DNA of 64,000 nucleotides from Methylovorus mays (GCF_020531915.1 NZ_JAJAVG010000004.1:806001-870000), one strand, 5' to 3'; shown: positions 52,337 to 60,704, counted from the first letter of the stretch. A program made the numbers and translations. Notes: generated by a model from the letters alone, not told the origin.

Positions 52337-52355
52337 CCTAAGTCTTGGACTTAGG
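52337..52355 (-). promoter_or_regulatory. Inverted repeat overlapping the integrase ribosome-binding site
   Basis: CCTAAGTC-ttg-GACTTAGG is a perfect 8-bp inverted repeat whose inner side overlaps the integrase Shine-Dalgarno sequence (AGGAG, 52335-52339 on the minus strand). In the mRNA the stem would partly hide the ribosome-binding site; as DNA it could be an operator. Which applies is not decidable from sequence. Confidence 0.55.
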
Positions 52356-52554
52356 CCCGATGCTGCTGGTCATCCCGATCCAACCCCAGCAACAACCCGG
52401 AACCGACACCACCCGCATTCTTTGGCCTTGTTTTTGGCCTCAAAAACGCTGGCTGTCAGTGGATTCCAGTGGCTTTTGCTGGAATGAAAAAAGGAGCCGA
52501 AGCTCCTCTTTTCAACGACTTACAGACCCCAGTGGAAGTCTGTAGATCATAATT
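52356..52554. other. Non-coding ICE end between integrase and tRNA-Gly
   Basis: About 200 bases with no gene. They contain repeated CAGTGG (near 52457, 52467 and 52530), two TTGGCC-type repeats (near 52420-52435), a strong terminator (52487-52511) and a 7-bp inverted repeat TACAGAC-N10-GTCTGTA (52521-52544). Integrase arm-type sites and the integrase promoter are expected here; the repeats are candidates. Confidence 0.5.
52487..52511 (-). terminator. Rho-independent terminator between tRNA genes and integrase
   Basis: On the minus strand AGGAGC-TTCG-GCTCCT, a stable UUCG tetraloop hairpin, is followed by six T. It lies downstream of the tRNA-Gly gene inside the ICE end, so it would stop tRNA operon transcripts before they enter the integrase gene. 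An A-run on the other side gives weak bidirectional character. Confidence 0.85.
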
Positions 52555-52572
52555 TGGAGCGGGAAACGAGTC
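52555..52572. other. Likely ICE attachment site (18 bp at tRNA-Gly 3' end)
   Basis: ICEclc recombines at the last 18 bp of a tRNA-Gly gene. The corresponding 18 bases here, TGGAGCGGGAAACGAGTC on the plus strand, form the 3' end of the adjacent tRNA-Gly. The same sequence recurs in the second tRNA-Gly gene at 52780. The exact crossover is not visible without the left end. Confidence 0.75.
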
Positions 52573-52630
52573 TCGAACTCGCGACCTCAACCTTGGCAAG
52601 GTTGCGCTCTACCAACTGAGCTATTCCCGC
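52555..52630 (-). tRNA. tRNA-Gly (GCC)
   Basis: 76 bases including encoded CCA. The acceptor stem is GCGGGAA/TTCCCGC, the anticodon stem CAACC/GGTTG and the loop TTGCCAA, giving anticodon GCC. The T-arm GAGTTCGAGACTC is intact. The 3' end borders the ICE, and the gene is complete after insertion, as expected for tRNA-targeting integrases. Confidence 0.97.
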
Positions 52631-52636
52631 ATGTAC

Positions 52637-52710
52637 TGGAGGCGCGAGCCGGAGTCGAACCGGCCTAAACGGCTTTGCAGGCCGCGGCATAACCGCTTTG
52701 CTATCGCGCC
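52637..52710 (-). tRNA. tRNA-Cys (GCA)
   Basis: 74 bases including CCA; acceptor stem GGCGCGA/TCGCGCC, anticodon loop CTGCAAA giving GCA. It lies six bases upstream of the first tRNA-Gly in the same orientation. Confidence 0.97.
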
Positions 52711-52741
52711 ATCGCGCCGGAGTTCAATCCGGAGCAAAAAA

Positions 52742-52776
52742 GGGAAAGCATACATGCGCTGCTTTCCCTTTTTTTA
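52742..52776. terminator. Hairpin with T-runs between tRNA-Cys and the outer tRNA-Gly
   Basis: GGGAAAGCA and its exact complement TGCTTTCCC flank a short loop, with an A-run before and a run of T after, so it can act on both strands. It separates the promoter-proximal tRNA-Gly from tRNA-Cys and the second tRNA-Gly, which is odd if all three are one transcript. It may be a processing stem or show that the two inner tRNAs have their own promoter. Confidence 0.6.
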
Positions 52777-52779
52777 ATC

Positions 52780-52855
52780 TGGAGCGGGAAACGAGTCTCG
52801 AACTCGCGACCTCAACCTTGGCAAGGTTGCGCTCTACCAACTGAGCTATTCCCGC
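52780..52855 (-). tRNA. tRNA-Gly (GCC), second copy
   Basis: Sequence identical over 76 bases to the tRNA-Gly at 52555, with anticodon GCC. It is first of the three tRNAs downstream of pgsA. Its 3' end equals the ICE attachment sequence, so it is a potential second insertion site. Confidence 0.97.
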
Positions 52856-52912
52856 ATCGAAAGAAGGCGCCATTTTAAGGATTTTCGGGGTTGTGTCAAC
52901 ACCCGCCACGCC

Positions 52913-53482
52913 TTATTTTCTCTCTTTCATGCGGGGCCAGGCCGCCTTCAAATAGTAAGCCATTGACAGCAATGTCAAAAATGCCGCGATCCACACCAGC
53001 ACCGTGCCGACGAGTTGGATGTCCAGCCCGGCGATTGGGTCGTGATAAAGCAAAAACAGGATGGCCGCCATCTGCACCGTGGTCTTGAACTTGCCGATTT
53101 GCGCCACAGCCACACTGCTGCCTTCGCCCATGCCCGCCATCCATTCACGCAATGCGCTGATGGCGATTTCACGGCCAATGATGATAAAGGCGATCACCGC
53201 CCCCACGCGCTCAAAATCCACCAGCACTACCAGCGCGGCGGCCACCATCAGCTTGTCGGCTACCGGATCCAGAAATGCGCCGAAGGCCGAGGTCTGGTTG
53301 AGCTTGCGGGCGAGGTAGCCATCAAACCAGTCGGTCAGCGCTGCCAGCGCAAACAGCACGGCAGCACTGAAGTTCACCCAATGTGCCGGGATCACGCTGA
53401 CCGGCATATAGAAGATGCCGACAAAAATCGGAATCATCAGGATGCGTGTCACGGTAAGCGTATTGGGTATGTTCCAATGCAT
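52913..53482 (-). CDS. pgsA: CDP-diacylglycerol-glycerol-3-phosphate 3-phosphatidyltransferase
   Basis: The 189-residue membrane enzyme makes phosphatidylglycerol phosphate, the committed step to phosphatidylglycerol and cardiolipin. The CDP-alcohol phosphotransferase motif is complete: D54-G55-x2-A58-R59-x8-G68-x3-D72-x3-D76. Four to five membrane helices are visible. The order uvrC, pgsA, tRNA-Gly, tRNA-Cys is the same as in E. coli and marks this as chromosomal backbone. Confidence 0.96.
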   Translation of the reverse strand: MHWNIPNTLTVTRILMIPIFVGIFYMPVSVIPAHWVNFSAAVLFALAALTDWFDGYLARKLNQTSAFGAFLDPVADKLMVAAALVVLVDFERVGAVIAFIIIGREIAISALREWMAGMGEGSSVAVAQIGKFKTTVQMAAILFLLYHDPIAGLDIQLVGTVLVWIAAFLTLLSMAYYLKAAWPRMKERK

Positions 53483-53526
53483 GAATGGGGTCGCCTTTTT
53501 TCTGGTCAGATAATGCGTTGTTATTG

Positions 53527-55329
53527 TTAATGTAATTCGTCGTATATTTTTTGCGCCAGCGCCGGGCTGATGCCTTCCACCTGCGCCAGCTCATCGGCAC
53601 TGGCATTCTTGACGCCATCCAGCCCGCCAAACCGGGTCAGCAGGCGCTGGCGCCGCTTGGCACCAATGCCTGTGATGTCTTCCAGACTTGAATGCATGCG
53701 GGCTTTACCTCGACGCGCACGGTGGCCGGTAATGGCAAAGCGGTGCGCTTCATCGCGTATCTGCTGCAGCAGATGCAAACCCGGGTGATCATTGCGCAAC
53801 CCGACGGGAGTATCGCGATCAGGGAAGAACATTTGCTCAAGGCCCGGCTTGCGCTCCTCGCCTTTGGCAATGCCCACCAGCTGGATGTCCGGCAAGCCTA
53901 CTTCATGCATGACTTCCACCGCAACCCCAAGCTGCCCTTTGCCGCCATCAATAAACACCAGATCCGGCAGCAGCCCCTCGCCTGCCGCGACCTTTTTATA
54001 GCGGCGCGTCAGGGCATCGCGCATGGCGGCGTAATCGTCGCCCGGGGTGATGCCCGTAATATTGTAGCGGCGGTATTCTGAATTCTGCATGGCGCCACGA
54101 TCAAACACGACACAGGAAGCGACGGTGGCCTCCCCCATGGTATGGCTGATATCAAAACACTCAATACGTTCCGTCGTTTCTGGCAAATCCAGGGCCTCGC
54201 GCAGGGCCACCAGACGCGCCTGCTGATTGGCATTGGCAGCACTGCGCTGCTCCAGGGCAAGTTCGGCATTGGTTTGCGCCATCTTCAGCCACACGCGTTT
54301 GTCGCCGATGGGGTTGGTATTGATCTTGACCTTTCGCCCGGCCTGTTCGCTCAACACTTCTTCCAGCTCTGCCGTCTCCATGCCTTCGACCCCGACGATA
54401 ATCAGGGGCGGCGTATTCTGCGGCATGTAATGCTGTTCCAGGAAAGCTTCAGCCGTCATGCGGGCATCCGCGCCTTCAGCGTTCTTGGGGAAATGACTCT
54501 TGTCCCCCAGATGGCGACCGCCACGTATCATCACCAGATTGACACATAGCTGACCATGCAGCTCGGCGCAGGCAATCACATCGGCATCGCTGATGGTAAA
54601 GTCGCTGACGAACTGCTTGGCCTGCACCTGCCGCAGGCTTTGCATGCGGTCACGGTAAACAGCCGCCATCTCGTATTCCTGCTCCTCGGCCGCCTGCATC
54701 ATCTTGTGGCTGAGCTCATCCATCACCTGCTGTTCACGCCCTTGCAAAAACAGGGTGGCATGACTGACATCGCGCCGATAATCCTCTTCCGAAATAAAGT
54801 TAACGCAGGGCGCGGTGCAGCGCTGAATCTGGTATTGCAGACAGGGGCGCGAGCGATTGGCGAACACCGTATTTTCACAGGTGCGCAGGCGGAAGACTTT
54901 TTGCAGCAACTGTATGCTCTCGCGCACCGCCACCGCATTGGGAAAAGGGCCAAAATAGCTGTTGCCCTTGCGCTGCGTGCCCCGATGAAAAGCCAGGCGC
55001 GGGAACGCATCGCCAGTCAGGGTGATATAGGGATAGGACTTGTCATCGCGAAACAGCACGTTGTAACGCGGCATGAAGCTCTTGATGAGATTGTTCTCAA
55101 GCAGCAAGGCCTCCGCCTCGGAGCGGGTGACGGTAGTTTCGATGCGCTCGATTTGAGACACCATCATGCGCGTGCGCGGGCTGGGCAGATTCTTCTGAAA
55201 ATAGGACGACACGCGCTTTTTAAGGTCGCGCGCCTTGCCCACATAGATCACCGCATCCTCGGCGTTGATCATGCGATATACGCCCGGCAGATTCGGCAGG
55301 TTTTTCAGTATGGGTTTAGGGTCAAACAT
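53527..55329 (-). CDS. uvrC: Excinuclease ABC subunit C
   Basis: The 600-residue endonuclease of nucleotide excision repair makes both incisions around a lesion bound by UvrB. Domains in order are an N-terminal GIY-YIG nuclease ([20 protein letters not shown], residues 14-33), a Cys-rich linker ([13 protein letters not shown]), a UVR motif (about 205-240), the RNase H-like 3' nuclease ([21 protein letters not shown], about 385-405) and a C-terminal helix-hairpin-helix pair ([14 protein letters not shown] onward). Length is normal. pgsA follows after 44 bases. Confidence 0.97.
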   Translation of the reverse strand: MFDPKPILKNLPNLPGVYRMINAEDAVIYVGKARDLKKRVSSYFQKNLPSPRTRMMVSQIERIETTVTRSEAEALLLENNLIKSFMPRYNVLFRDDKSYPYITLTGDAFPRLAFHRGTQRKGNSYFGPFPNAVAVRESIQLLQKVFRLRTCENTVFANRSRPCLQYQIQRCTAPCVNFISEEDYRRDVSHATLFLQGREQQVMDELSHKMMQAAEEQEYEMAAVYRDRMQSLRQVQAKQFVSDFTISDADVIACAELHGQLCVNLVMIRGGRHLGDKSHFPKNAEGADARMTAEAFLEQHYMPQNTPPLIIVGVEGMETAELEEVLSEQAGRKVKINTNPIGDKRVWLKMAQTNAELALEQRSAANANQQARLVALREALDLPETTERIECFDISHTMGEATVASCVVFDRGAMQNSEYRRYNITGITPGDDYAAMRDALTRRYKKVAAGEGLLPDLVFIDGGKGQLGVAVEVMHEVGLPDIQLVGIAKGEERKPGLEQMFFPDRDTPVGLRNDHPGLHLLQQIRDEAHRFAITGHRARRGKARMHSSLEDITGIGAKRRQRLLTRFGGLDGVKNASADELAQVEGISPALAQKIYDELH

Positions 55330-55455
55330 AGGGTTCAGGTAAGGGCCAGCCTGGATGGGTTAAGCAGAGACAGTTGAGCCCGCATGGTCACCAGCGGCAG
55401 GCGTCACGCCCCTTATATGGGGCAGCGCTCACCGCTGGCAGTGTGTGCCGGGCGA

Positions 55456-55638
55456 TTACGCGTCGAGCAGTTTCCCGGCGATTGCCCAGTCTTCATATTC
55501 CACTTCATCAAACGTGATGTAGGTATAACTGGCAGGCTTGTTCGCCACGCGCTCCATGGTCTTGGTCACTTCTTCGGCAATTTTTGCTTTTTGCTCGCGG
55601 CTCAGTGGGCCGGCATGCTTGATATTGATATAAGGCAT
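55456..55638 (-). CDS. Tautomerase family protein (4-oxalocrotonate tautomerase-like)
   Basis: The 60-residue protein starts Met-Pro (MPYINIKHAGPLSREQKAKI), giving the N-terminal proline that is the catalytic base in tautomerases after Met removal. AGGAGG precedes the start. Members form hexamers and interconvert enol and keto forms; the physiological substrate here is unknown. It stands alone between uvrC and a metal exporter. Confidence 0.9.
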   Translation of the reverse strand: MPYINIKHAGPLSREQKAKIAEEVTKTMERVANKPASYTYITFDEVEYEDWAIAGKLLDA

Positions 55639-55710
55639 TTTATCCTCCTGTTGCGTGTTGAAGATTCGCGGTGACAGGAGGAAGCCCTCCCGTCCATGGC
55701 CAATGACAGC

Positions 55711-56712
55711 TCAGGCTGGCTGCCCGGCCTTTTTGGTCAGCCAGCAACCCACCTTGCCCGCATTGAGCGCTGCCACTGTTTCGGGCTGCAAGGTGACATG
55801 CTCGATATCAAAACGGTCATGCAGTAAGGTGCGTATCGCATTCAAGACTTCATGCCATTGCTCCATATCATTCAGGACAATGTGTGCCGACAAGGCACTC
55901 ACCTCGGAAGACAGCGACCAGATATGCACGCTGTGCACCTCTTGCACTTCCGGCACACCATGCAGGGCGCGCGTCACTTCCTGAATTGATATATGCGAAG
56001 GCACGCCTTCCATCAGCACATGCAGCACTTCGCGCAACAATCGGAAAGTGGAGAACAGAATCAGGGCTGAGATCAGCAGCGACAAAACCGGATCAATCAT
56101 CATCCAGCCGGTGAAGTAGATCACGGCACCTGCCGCGAGCGCCGCCACTGAGCCCAGCATATCGCCCAACACATGCAGCAGCGCGGCTTTATGGTTCACG
56201 TTATCCTGATGTTGATGCAATTGCCTTGCCACCAGCAGGTTGACCAGCAGACCGACAAAGGCGATGGCCATGACTTCGAGACTATGCACTTGCTGCGGGT
56301 TCTGCAGGCGCTGGATCGCCTCGAGAACGATGGCCCCCACAACCGCCAGCATCACCAGGCAGTTCACGAAGGCCACAATGATTTCGGCACGCATCAGACC
56401 ATAACTATGCTTTTGTGAGGCAGGTTTGGACGCAATCCAGGTGCCAAGCCAGGCCAGGCCGAGCGCAGCAGAGTCAGAAAACATGTGCCCGGCATCGCCC
56501 ATCAGGGCCAGTGAACCGGAGTACCAGCCGCCCACCGCCTCGATACAGGCAAATGCCAGGGTCAGCAACAAGGGCCATTTGAGACTGTTACCTGCGTGGG
56601 AATGGGCGTGTCCATGATGGTGATCTGAACCATGCGCATGGTCATGATGGCCATGTCCCTCGTGATCATGTCCAGGAGCTTGGTGTGCGTGGGTGTGATG
56701 GTCGTGTTTCAT
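55711..56712 (-). CDS. Cation diffusion facilitator (zinc or similar divalent metal exporter)
   Basis: The 333-residue inner-membrane antiporter begins with a His-rich tail (residues 2-41, many HxH repeats) and then six membrane helices. The metal site is visible as MGDAGHMFSDSA in helix 2 and HVLGDMLGSV in helix 5 (His-x3-Asp), as in CzcD/ZitB. A C-terminal cytoplasmic metal-binding domain (SVHIWSLSSEVSALSAHIVL) is present. The metal is probably Zn, but Co or Ni is possible. Confidence 0.94.
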   Translation of the reverse strand: MKHDHHTHAHQAPGHDHEGHGHHDHAHGSDHHHGHAHSHAGNSLKWPLLLTLAFACIEAVGGWYSGSLALMGDAGHMFSDSAALGLAWLGTWIASKPASQKHSYGLMRAEIIVAFVNCLVMLAVVGAIVLEAIQRLQNPQQVHSLEVMAIAFVGLLVNLLVARQLHQHQDNVNHKAALLHVLGDMLGSVAALAAGAVIYFTGWMMIDPVLSLLISALILFSTFRLLREVLHVLMEGVPSHISIQEVTRALHGVPEVQEVHSVHIWSLSSEVSALSAHIVLNDMEQWHEVLNAIRTLLHDRFDIEHVTLQPETVAALNAGKVGCWLTKKAGQPA

Positions 56713-56829
56713 AGAGTTGCTATGCTAACAGCCTGATATGGCAAATCCAATAACAAAAAGCCCCTGGCATGGCTGACGCCAGCCGTAAGGCAGGTTGAAC
56801 AGTCAAATCACAGCCCCAGCTGGTATCGA

Positions 56830-57129
56830 TCAAGGCGCAGGCGGCGCGGTAAGCTCGCCGTCTTTTGCGCGGATACGTGCACGAAATTTCTCCTTGGCGG
56901 ATGCCTTCTCGGCTGGGTCAATGAACCCATCCTTGTTACTGTCCATGCGCTTAAACACTTTTTCTGAAGGCTTGAACTCGGACTCACGAAACTCCTGCAA
57001 GCTGATGCGACCGTCGCCATTGGTGTCTGCCCGCATATGGTGCCTTTTGGGGGATGCACCATCTTCAGCAGCATGCGCCAGGCCGATTAACAAGACCATG
57101 GGAGGAACTATCCAGTAACCATGTTGCAT
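56830..57129 (-). CDS. Exported EF-hand protein
   Basis: The 99-residue protein has a signal segment (WIVPPMVLLIGLAHA, residues 6-20) and two canonical EF-hand loops: DTNGDGRISLQE (35-46) and DSNKDGFIDPAE (63-74). It should bind calcium in the periplasm. No enzymatic domain is attached. Small exported EF-hand proteins of this kind are common in proteobacteria; role unknown. Confidence 0.9.
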   Translation of the reverse strand: MQHGYWIVPPMVLLIGLAHAAEDGASPKRHHMRADTNGDGRISLQEFRESEFKPSEKVFKRMDSNKDGFIDPAEKASAKEKFRARIRAKDGELTAPPAP

Positions 57130-57285
57130 GCTTCAAAATCTCCTTGTGAAATGGAGGGAGACCACGCCAGGTAAAAACGTACAGGCCTCATATACATAGC
57201 ATATACCTTAGGCAAAATGAACCTGCCGTCAATCGCGTTGACCAATTCCTCATGCAAAATTGCCAGCACCACGCTGACACCGCCT

Positions 57286-57291
57286 TATAAT
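57286..57291 (+). promoter_or_regulatory. -10 element of the probable sodC promoter
   Basis: A perfect TATAAT lies 29 bases before the sodC start codon. The best -35-like element, TTGCCA at 57260, is 20 bases upstream, longer than ideal. Confidence 0.4.
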
Positions 57292-57319
57292 ATAGCCATC
57301 CATCGCCAAGGAGTCCGCC

Positions 57320-57841
57320 ATGAAAATCGTCACCTCTGTATTAACCGCCCTTCTGCTATCCAGCCTGCCCGCACTGGCGGCTGAAAAAATCGTCGTGGTG
57401 AATGCCATCAGCGACAATGGTGTCGGCAAGATCATCGGCACCGTCAAGCTGAGCGATAGCGAAAAGGGATTGGTTATAGACCCCGACCTGGGCGACCTCA
57501 GCCCCGGCGAACACGGCCTGCATGTGCATGAAAATCCGAGTTGTGAAGCCGCTGACAAAGATGGCAAAAAAACTGCCGGTCTTGCTGCAGGCGGTCATTA
57601 TGACCCCACCAAAACAGCCAAGCACGAAGGTCCGCAGGGACACGGTCATGCCGGTGACCTGCCTGCATTGCAGGTGAAGGCCGATGGCAGCGCTACCCAG
57701 ATACTGGTCGCGCCCAATCTCAAGCTTTCTGACATCATTGGCCGCAGCCTGATGGTGCATGCCGGTGCCGACAATTACAGCGATCAGCCAAAACCATTGG
57801 GCGGTGGTGGCGCCCGTGTGGCTTGCGGCATTATTGAATAA
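57320..57841 (+). CDS. sodC: Cu/Zn superoxide dismutase, periplasmic
   Basis: The 173-residue enzyme removes superoxide in the periplasm. Signal peptide MKIVTSVLTALLLSSLPALA (1-20); metal ligands in HGLHVHENPSC, GGHYDP, HAGDLP and LMVHAGADNY; the C-terminal Cys of the intrasubunit disulfide in ARVACGIIE. AAGGAG lies before the start. Confidence 0.96.
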   Translation: MKIVTSVLTALLLSSLPALAAEKIVVVNAISDNGVGKIIGTVKLSDSEKGLVIDPDLGDLSPGEHGLHVHENPSCEAADKDGKKTAGLAAGGHYDPTKTAKHEGPQGHGHAGDLPALQVKADGSATQILVAPNLKLSDIIGRSLMVHAGADNYSDQPKPLGGGGARVACGIIE

Positions 57842-57859
57842 CAGGGAAACAACAAGCAC

Positions 57860-58705
57860 ATGCTGAGTTATCGTCACGCCTTTCACGCGGGGAATCATGC
57901 CGACGTGCTTAAACATTTTGTACTCATGCAAGTGCTGCAGTACACCGGCCAGAAAGGCAAGCCTTACTGGTATATCGACACCCATGCTGGCGCGGGAAAA
58001 TATGCACTGGATACCGGCTACGCGACACAAAATGCCGAATTTGAAAGCGGCATTTCGCGCCTGTGGCAAGCCACCGACCTGCCCGCCCCGCTGGCGGAAT
58101 ATGTGCACCTGATCCGACAGGAGAATCCGGATGGCAAGCTGCGCCTTTACCCCGGCTCTCCCGCGGTTGCCGAAGCCTGCCTGCGCGATGAAGATCGCAT
58201 GCGGCTATTTGAACTGCATCCGAATGACTTCAAGCTGCTGCGTCAGACCTTTCAACATGGCGGGCGCAAGGTCATGCTGTTTGCCGATGACGGGTTTGCT
58301 GGCATCAAGGCCCTGCTGCCACCACCACCGCGGCGGGCCGTGGTGCTGATAGATCCGCCCTACGAAGAAAAACAGGATTACCAGCGCGTGGTGACCGCCC
58401 TGCAGGATGCCTTGCAACGTTTTGCCACTGGCACTTACATCATCTGGTATCCCCTGTTGCAGCGTGCCGAGCCCCAGCAGATGATAGACAAACTCAAGCG
58501 TTTGCAACTGCCCAGCTGGCTGCATGTCACGCTGACGGTGCAACACCCATCGGAAGAAGGCTTCGGCATGCATGGCAGCGGGCTGTTTATTGTGAATCCA
58601 CCCTGGACGCTGCCTGCCACGCTGCAAGAAACTTTACCCTGGCTGACCGAGTCTCTTGGCCAGGACAACGGTGCCGACTATACCTTGGAGCATCTCATCC
58701 CTTGA
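57860..58705 (+). CDS. rlmJ: 23S rRNA (adenine(2030)-N6)-methyltransferase RlmJ
   Basis: The 281-residue methyltransferase begins MLSYRHAFHAGNHADVLKHF, a signature of RlmJ, with SAM-binding YIDTHAGAGKY and the catalytic DPPY motif (D165-Y168, in IDPPYEEKQDY). It methylates A2030 of 23S rRNA before ribosome assembly. It follows sodC by 18 bases on the same strand and may share its transcript. Confidence 0.96.
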   Translation: MLSYRHAFHAGNHADVLKHFVLMQVLQYTGQKGKPYWYIDTHAGAGKYALDTGYATQNAEFESGISRLWQATDLPAPLAEYVHLIRQENPDGKLRLYPGSPAVAEACLRDEDRMRLFELHPNDFKLLRQTFQHGGRKVMLFADDGFAGIKALLPPPPRRAVVLIDPPYEEKQDYQRVVTALQDALQRFATGTYIIWYPLLQRAEPQQMIDKLKRLQLPSWLHVTLTVQHPSEEGFGMHGSGLFIVNPPWTLPATLQETLPWLTESLGQDNGADYTLEHLIP

Positions 58706-58715
58706 ACCCATCTGC

Positions 58716-58753
58716 CGAGAGGATTCATCATGCATAATGTCTGCATCCTCTCG
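58716..58753. other. Nine-bp hairpin after rlmJ
   Basis: CGAGAGGAT and ATCCTCTCG flank a 20-base loop shortly after the rlmJ stop. No T-run follows, so it may be a weak or factor-dependent terminator or a leader structure for the next gene. Confidence 0.4.
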
Positions 58754-58802
58754 ACTTCAGGCAGCAAGACCCATACCGATTTTATTTTGACGAGGAACCT
58801 TC

Positions 58803-59342
58803 ATGGCGACCGCTAGCAATACCCGCAATACGACGCAAAAGATGCACCCGATGGCTACCATCCTGTTCGGTAGCCGCTGGCTGCAATTGCCGCTCTACCT
58901 TGGCCTGATTGTGGCGCAGGGTGTGTATGTGTTTCACTTCATGGTCGAGCTCGTGCATCTGGTGCAAAAAGTACCCGACATGCATGAAGCCGACATCATG
59001 CTCATCGTTTTGGGCCTGATTGATGTGGTGATGATCTCCAACCTGCTCATCATGGTGATCGTGGGCGGCTATGAAACCTTCGTCTCACGCCTCAATCTCA
59101 AAGGCCACCCTGACGAACCTGATTGGCTCTCGCATGTGAATGCCAATCTGCTCAAGGTCAAGCTGGCCACAGCCATCATCGGCATTTCCTCCATCCACCT
59201 GCTGAAGACCTTCATCAACGCGCCCAATCTGGATGAAAAAACGCTGATATGGCAAACCATCATTCATATGGCCTTTGTGCTGTCGGCGGTATCGATTGCC
59301 TGGATAGACCGCCTGATGACGCACGCTGACAATAAGCATTAA
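58803..59342 (+). CDS. YqhA/UPF0114-family membrane protein (TIGR00645)
   Basis: The 179-residue protein has four hydrophobic helices and the family pattern: FGSRWLQLPLYLGLIVAQGV, a LGLIDVVMISNLLIMVIVGG second block and HLLKTFI near the third helix. It is an inner-membrane protein of unknown function. AGGAACC lies before the start. Confidence 0.92.
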   Translation: MATASNTRNTTQKMHPMATILFGSRWLQLPLYLGLIVAQGVYVFHFMVELVHLVQKVPDMHEADIMLIVLGLIDVVMISNLLIMVIVGGYETFVSRLNLKGHPDEPDWLSHVNANLLKVKLATAIIGISSIHLLKTFINAPNLDEKTLIWQTIIHMAFVLSAVSIAWIDRLMTHADNKH

Positions 59343-59360
59343 GTACCTGATGTATCTCCT

Positions 59361-59382
59361 GCAAGCCGCCCACGCGGCTTGC
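59361..59382. terminator. Strong hairpin after the YqhA-family gene
   Basis: GCAAGCCGC-ccac-GCGGCTTGC is a perfect 9-bp stem with a four-base loop, 18 bases after the stop codon. The following bases are only partly T-rich, so termination strength is uncertain. Confidence 0.55.
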
Positions 59383-59448
59383 AATCCATTTGCAGATCAA
59401 AAAACGCGCAGCTTCGGGTAACAGCTGCCACCACGCAAAGGAAGCTCC

Positions 59449-60084
59449 ATGACGCCACAGGAAAAAATCGCGTTTGCCGACGACTTTCTCACGCTTTATC
59501 TTTCCATGGGCTTGGGTAGCCTGCCCAAGCGCGAGATTGATCTGTTTGTGTTTCATGCCCTGATCCAGAGTGCCGAGCACAGGGGCAAATCCAATTACGA
59601 ACTCGCCAATACCTTTGGCATCCCAGAATCACGCATCAAATCACTCAAGCTCAATGCCGCCTTGCGCCATCAGGACATCAACCCGCGTGCGATATTGGCT
59701 AGGGTGGTGGAGCGGCTGATCGGCAGCCAGCAATTTGCCGAGCTGAGCGATGGCAAAATTGATATCTCGCTTGAAGACCCGCTGGAACGACGCGAGCTGG
59801 AAAACTTTTTGAAATCGCGCGGGCATCACGCCGAATACACCTTGAACCGTGAAGTCTTGCGCATCTCAGCGGCACGCTTGCTGGAGCTGATCATGGAGCA
59901 CGCCGAGCGGGCGGGCAGCGAGTTTGACGAGATTATCCGCAGCCAGATCAAGGATCAGGCGGTCTCTGCCCGCATTCTGGCAGGCGCGCCTTCGCTGAAA
60001 CAAAAACTGGATCGGCTACGCGCTGAAAACCTCAACCTCGCCACCCTCAAGTCGCTGATCGCCAAGGCATTCACCCTGTTTTGA
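59449..60084 (+). CDS. Conserved-looking protein of unknown function
   Basis: The 211-residue soluble protein has a helix-rich N-terminus (FADDFLTLYLSMGLGSLPKREI then DLFVFHALIQ), a segment with HTH character (SNYELANTFGIPESRIKSLKLNAALRHQD, about residues 49-77) and a mostly helical C-terminus. I do not recognise the family. The HTH-like segment suggests DNA or RNA binding, but no enzyme motif is visible. GGAAG precedes the start. It stands alone between a hairpin and the convergent DUF3016 gene. Confidence 0.7.
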   Translation: MTPQEKIAFADDFLTLYLSMGLGSLPKREIDLFVFHALIQSAEHRGKSNYELANTFGIPESRIKSLKLNAALRHQDINPRAILARVVERLIGSQQFAELSDGKIDISLEDPLERRELENFLKSRGHHAEYTLNREVLRISAARLLELIMEHAERAGSEFDEIIRSQIKDQAVSARILAGAPSLKQKLDRLRAENLNLATLKSLIAKAFTLF

Positions 60085-60087
60085 TGC

Positions 60088-60600
60088 TTATCTGGATGGC
60101 GAAAATTCGCTCGCCAGCCAGTCATTGATCAGCGCTTTTTCATAGCGCAATGCATCGCTGTCCCGCGCTACTGTCGTCATCTGAAACCCCAGATTGCGCA
60201 AGTTTTTCTCGCCCTGCCCAAGGATATGCCCATCGGCATCGCGCCATTCATATTGCAACTTGATGCGTGGCGGATACACATCGCGCACAATTCGCACATC
60301 ACGCTCCGGGCCGCGCCAGGGTTCAAAACTACCGGCAAGATCGATATCGGTAATTCGGATGCTGAGCTGCTGCCCCGGCTGCAAATAGCGCAGAGCCGTG
60401 CGTTCTATATATTTTCGTAACGATGCCAATATGGACGCGCTATATCCGCCAAAACTGTCATTACCCGCATCGGTAAACTTCTCGGGCTGAACGAACTCCA
60501 CCGCCACCGCGCCCGCTGGCGGCTCCGCATACGCATTGGTCAAGCCACATACCAGCATCGCCATCGCGCCACATCGCATGCCCATCACTCTGAAATCCAT
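60088..60600 (-). CDS. DUF3016 family exported protein
   Basis: The 170-residue product has a signal segment (MGMRCGAMAMLVCGLTNAYA) followed by the DUF3016 pattern: VAVEFVQPEKFTDAG, LRYLQPGQQLSIRITDIDLA then GSFEPW, and a C-terminal YEKALINDWLASEF. The start at 60600 is chosen to place the signal peptide correctly; an open frame reaches 60699. It is probably periplasmic or a secreted lipoprotein-like factor; function unknown. Confidence 0.82.
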   Translation of the reverse strand: MDFRVMGMRCGAMAMLVCGLTNAYAEPPAGAVAVEFVQPEKFTDAGNDSFGGYSASILASLRKYIERTALRYLQPGQQLSIRITDIDLAGSFEPWRGPERDVRIVRDVYPPRIKLQYEWRDADGHILGQGEKNLRNLGFQMTTVARDSDALRYEKALINDWLASEFSPSR

Positions 60601-60704
60601 CTTACACATCCATGTATGCAATATGGCATATGACGCTGAATCTCCATATAAATTCTTGTTACATCGGGCGATAAAACTGTACCAAGCGTATGCCTCCATG
60701 AAGG

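Larger units (their letters stand above)
1..52572. mobile_element. ICEclc/PAGI-2-type integrative and conjugative element, right part
   Basis: The span holds the ordered conjugation core of the ICEclc family (RAQPRD to MobH relaxase), a 30-kb cargo region and, at the right end, a P4-like integrase of IntB13 length. The integrase lies next to the 3' end of a tRNA-Gly(GCC) gene, which is the attachment site known for ICEclc. The partner attachment site and the replication/partition module (ParA, ParB, helicase, topoisomerase) typical of the left end are not in the window, so the element continues leftward. The coupling protein and TIGR03747 genes, normally just before RAQPRD, are also presumably outside. 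The right boundary is placed at the tRNA 3' end; the exact left boundary is unknown. Confidence 0.9.

Noticed and set aside
52724-52909. 60-residue minus frame reading through the outer tRNA-Gly
   Set aside because: It lies on a tRNA gene and has the typical false sequence GIAQLVERNLAKVEVASSRL found wherever such tRNAs are translated.
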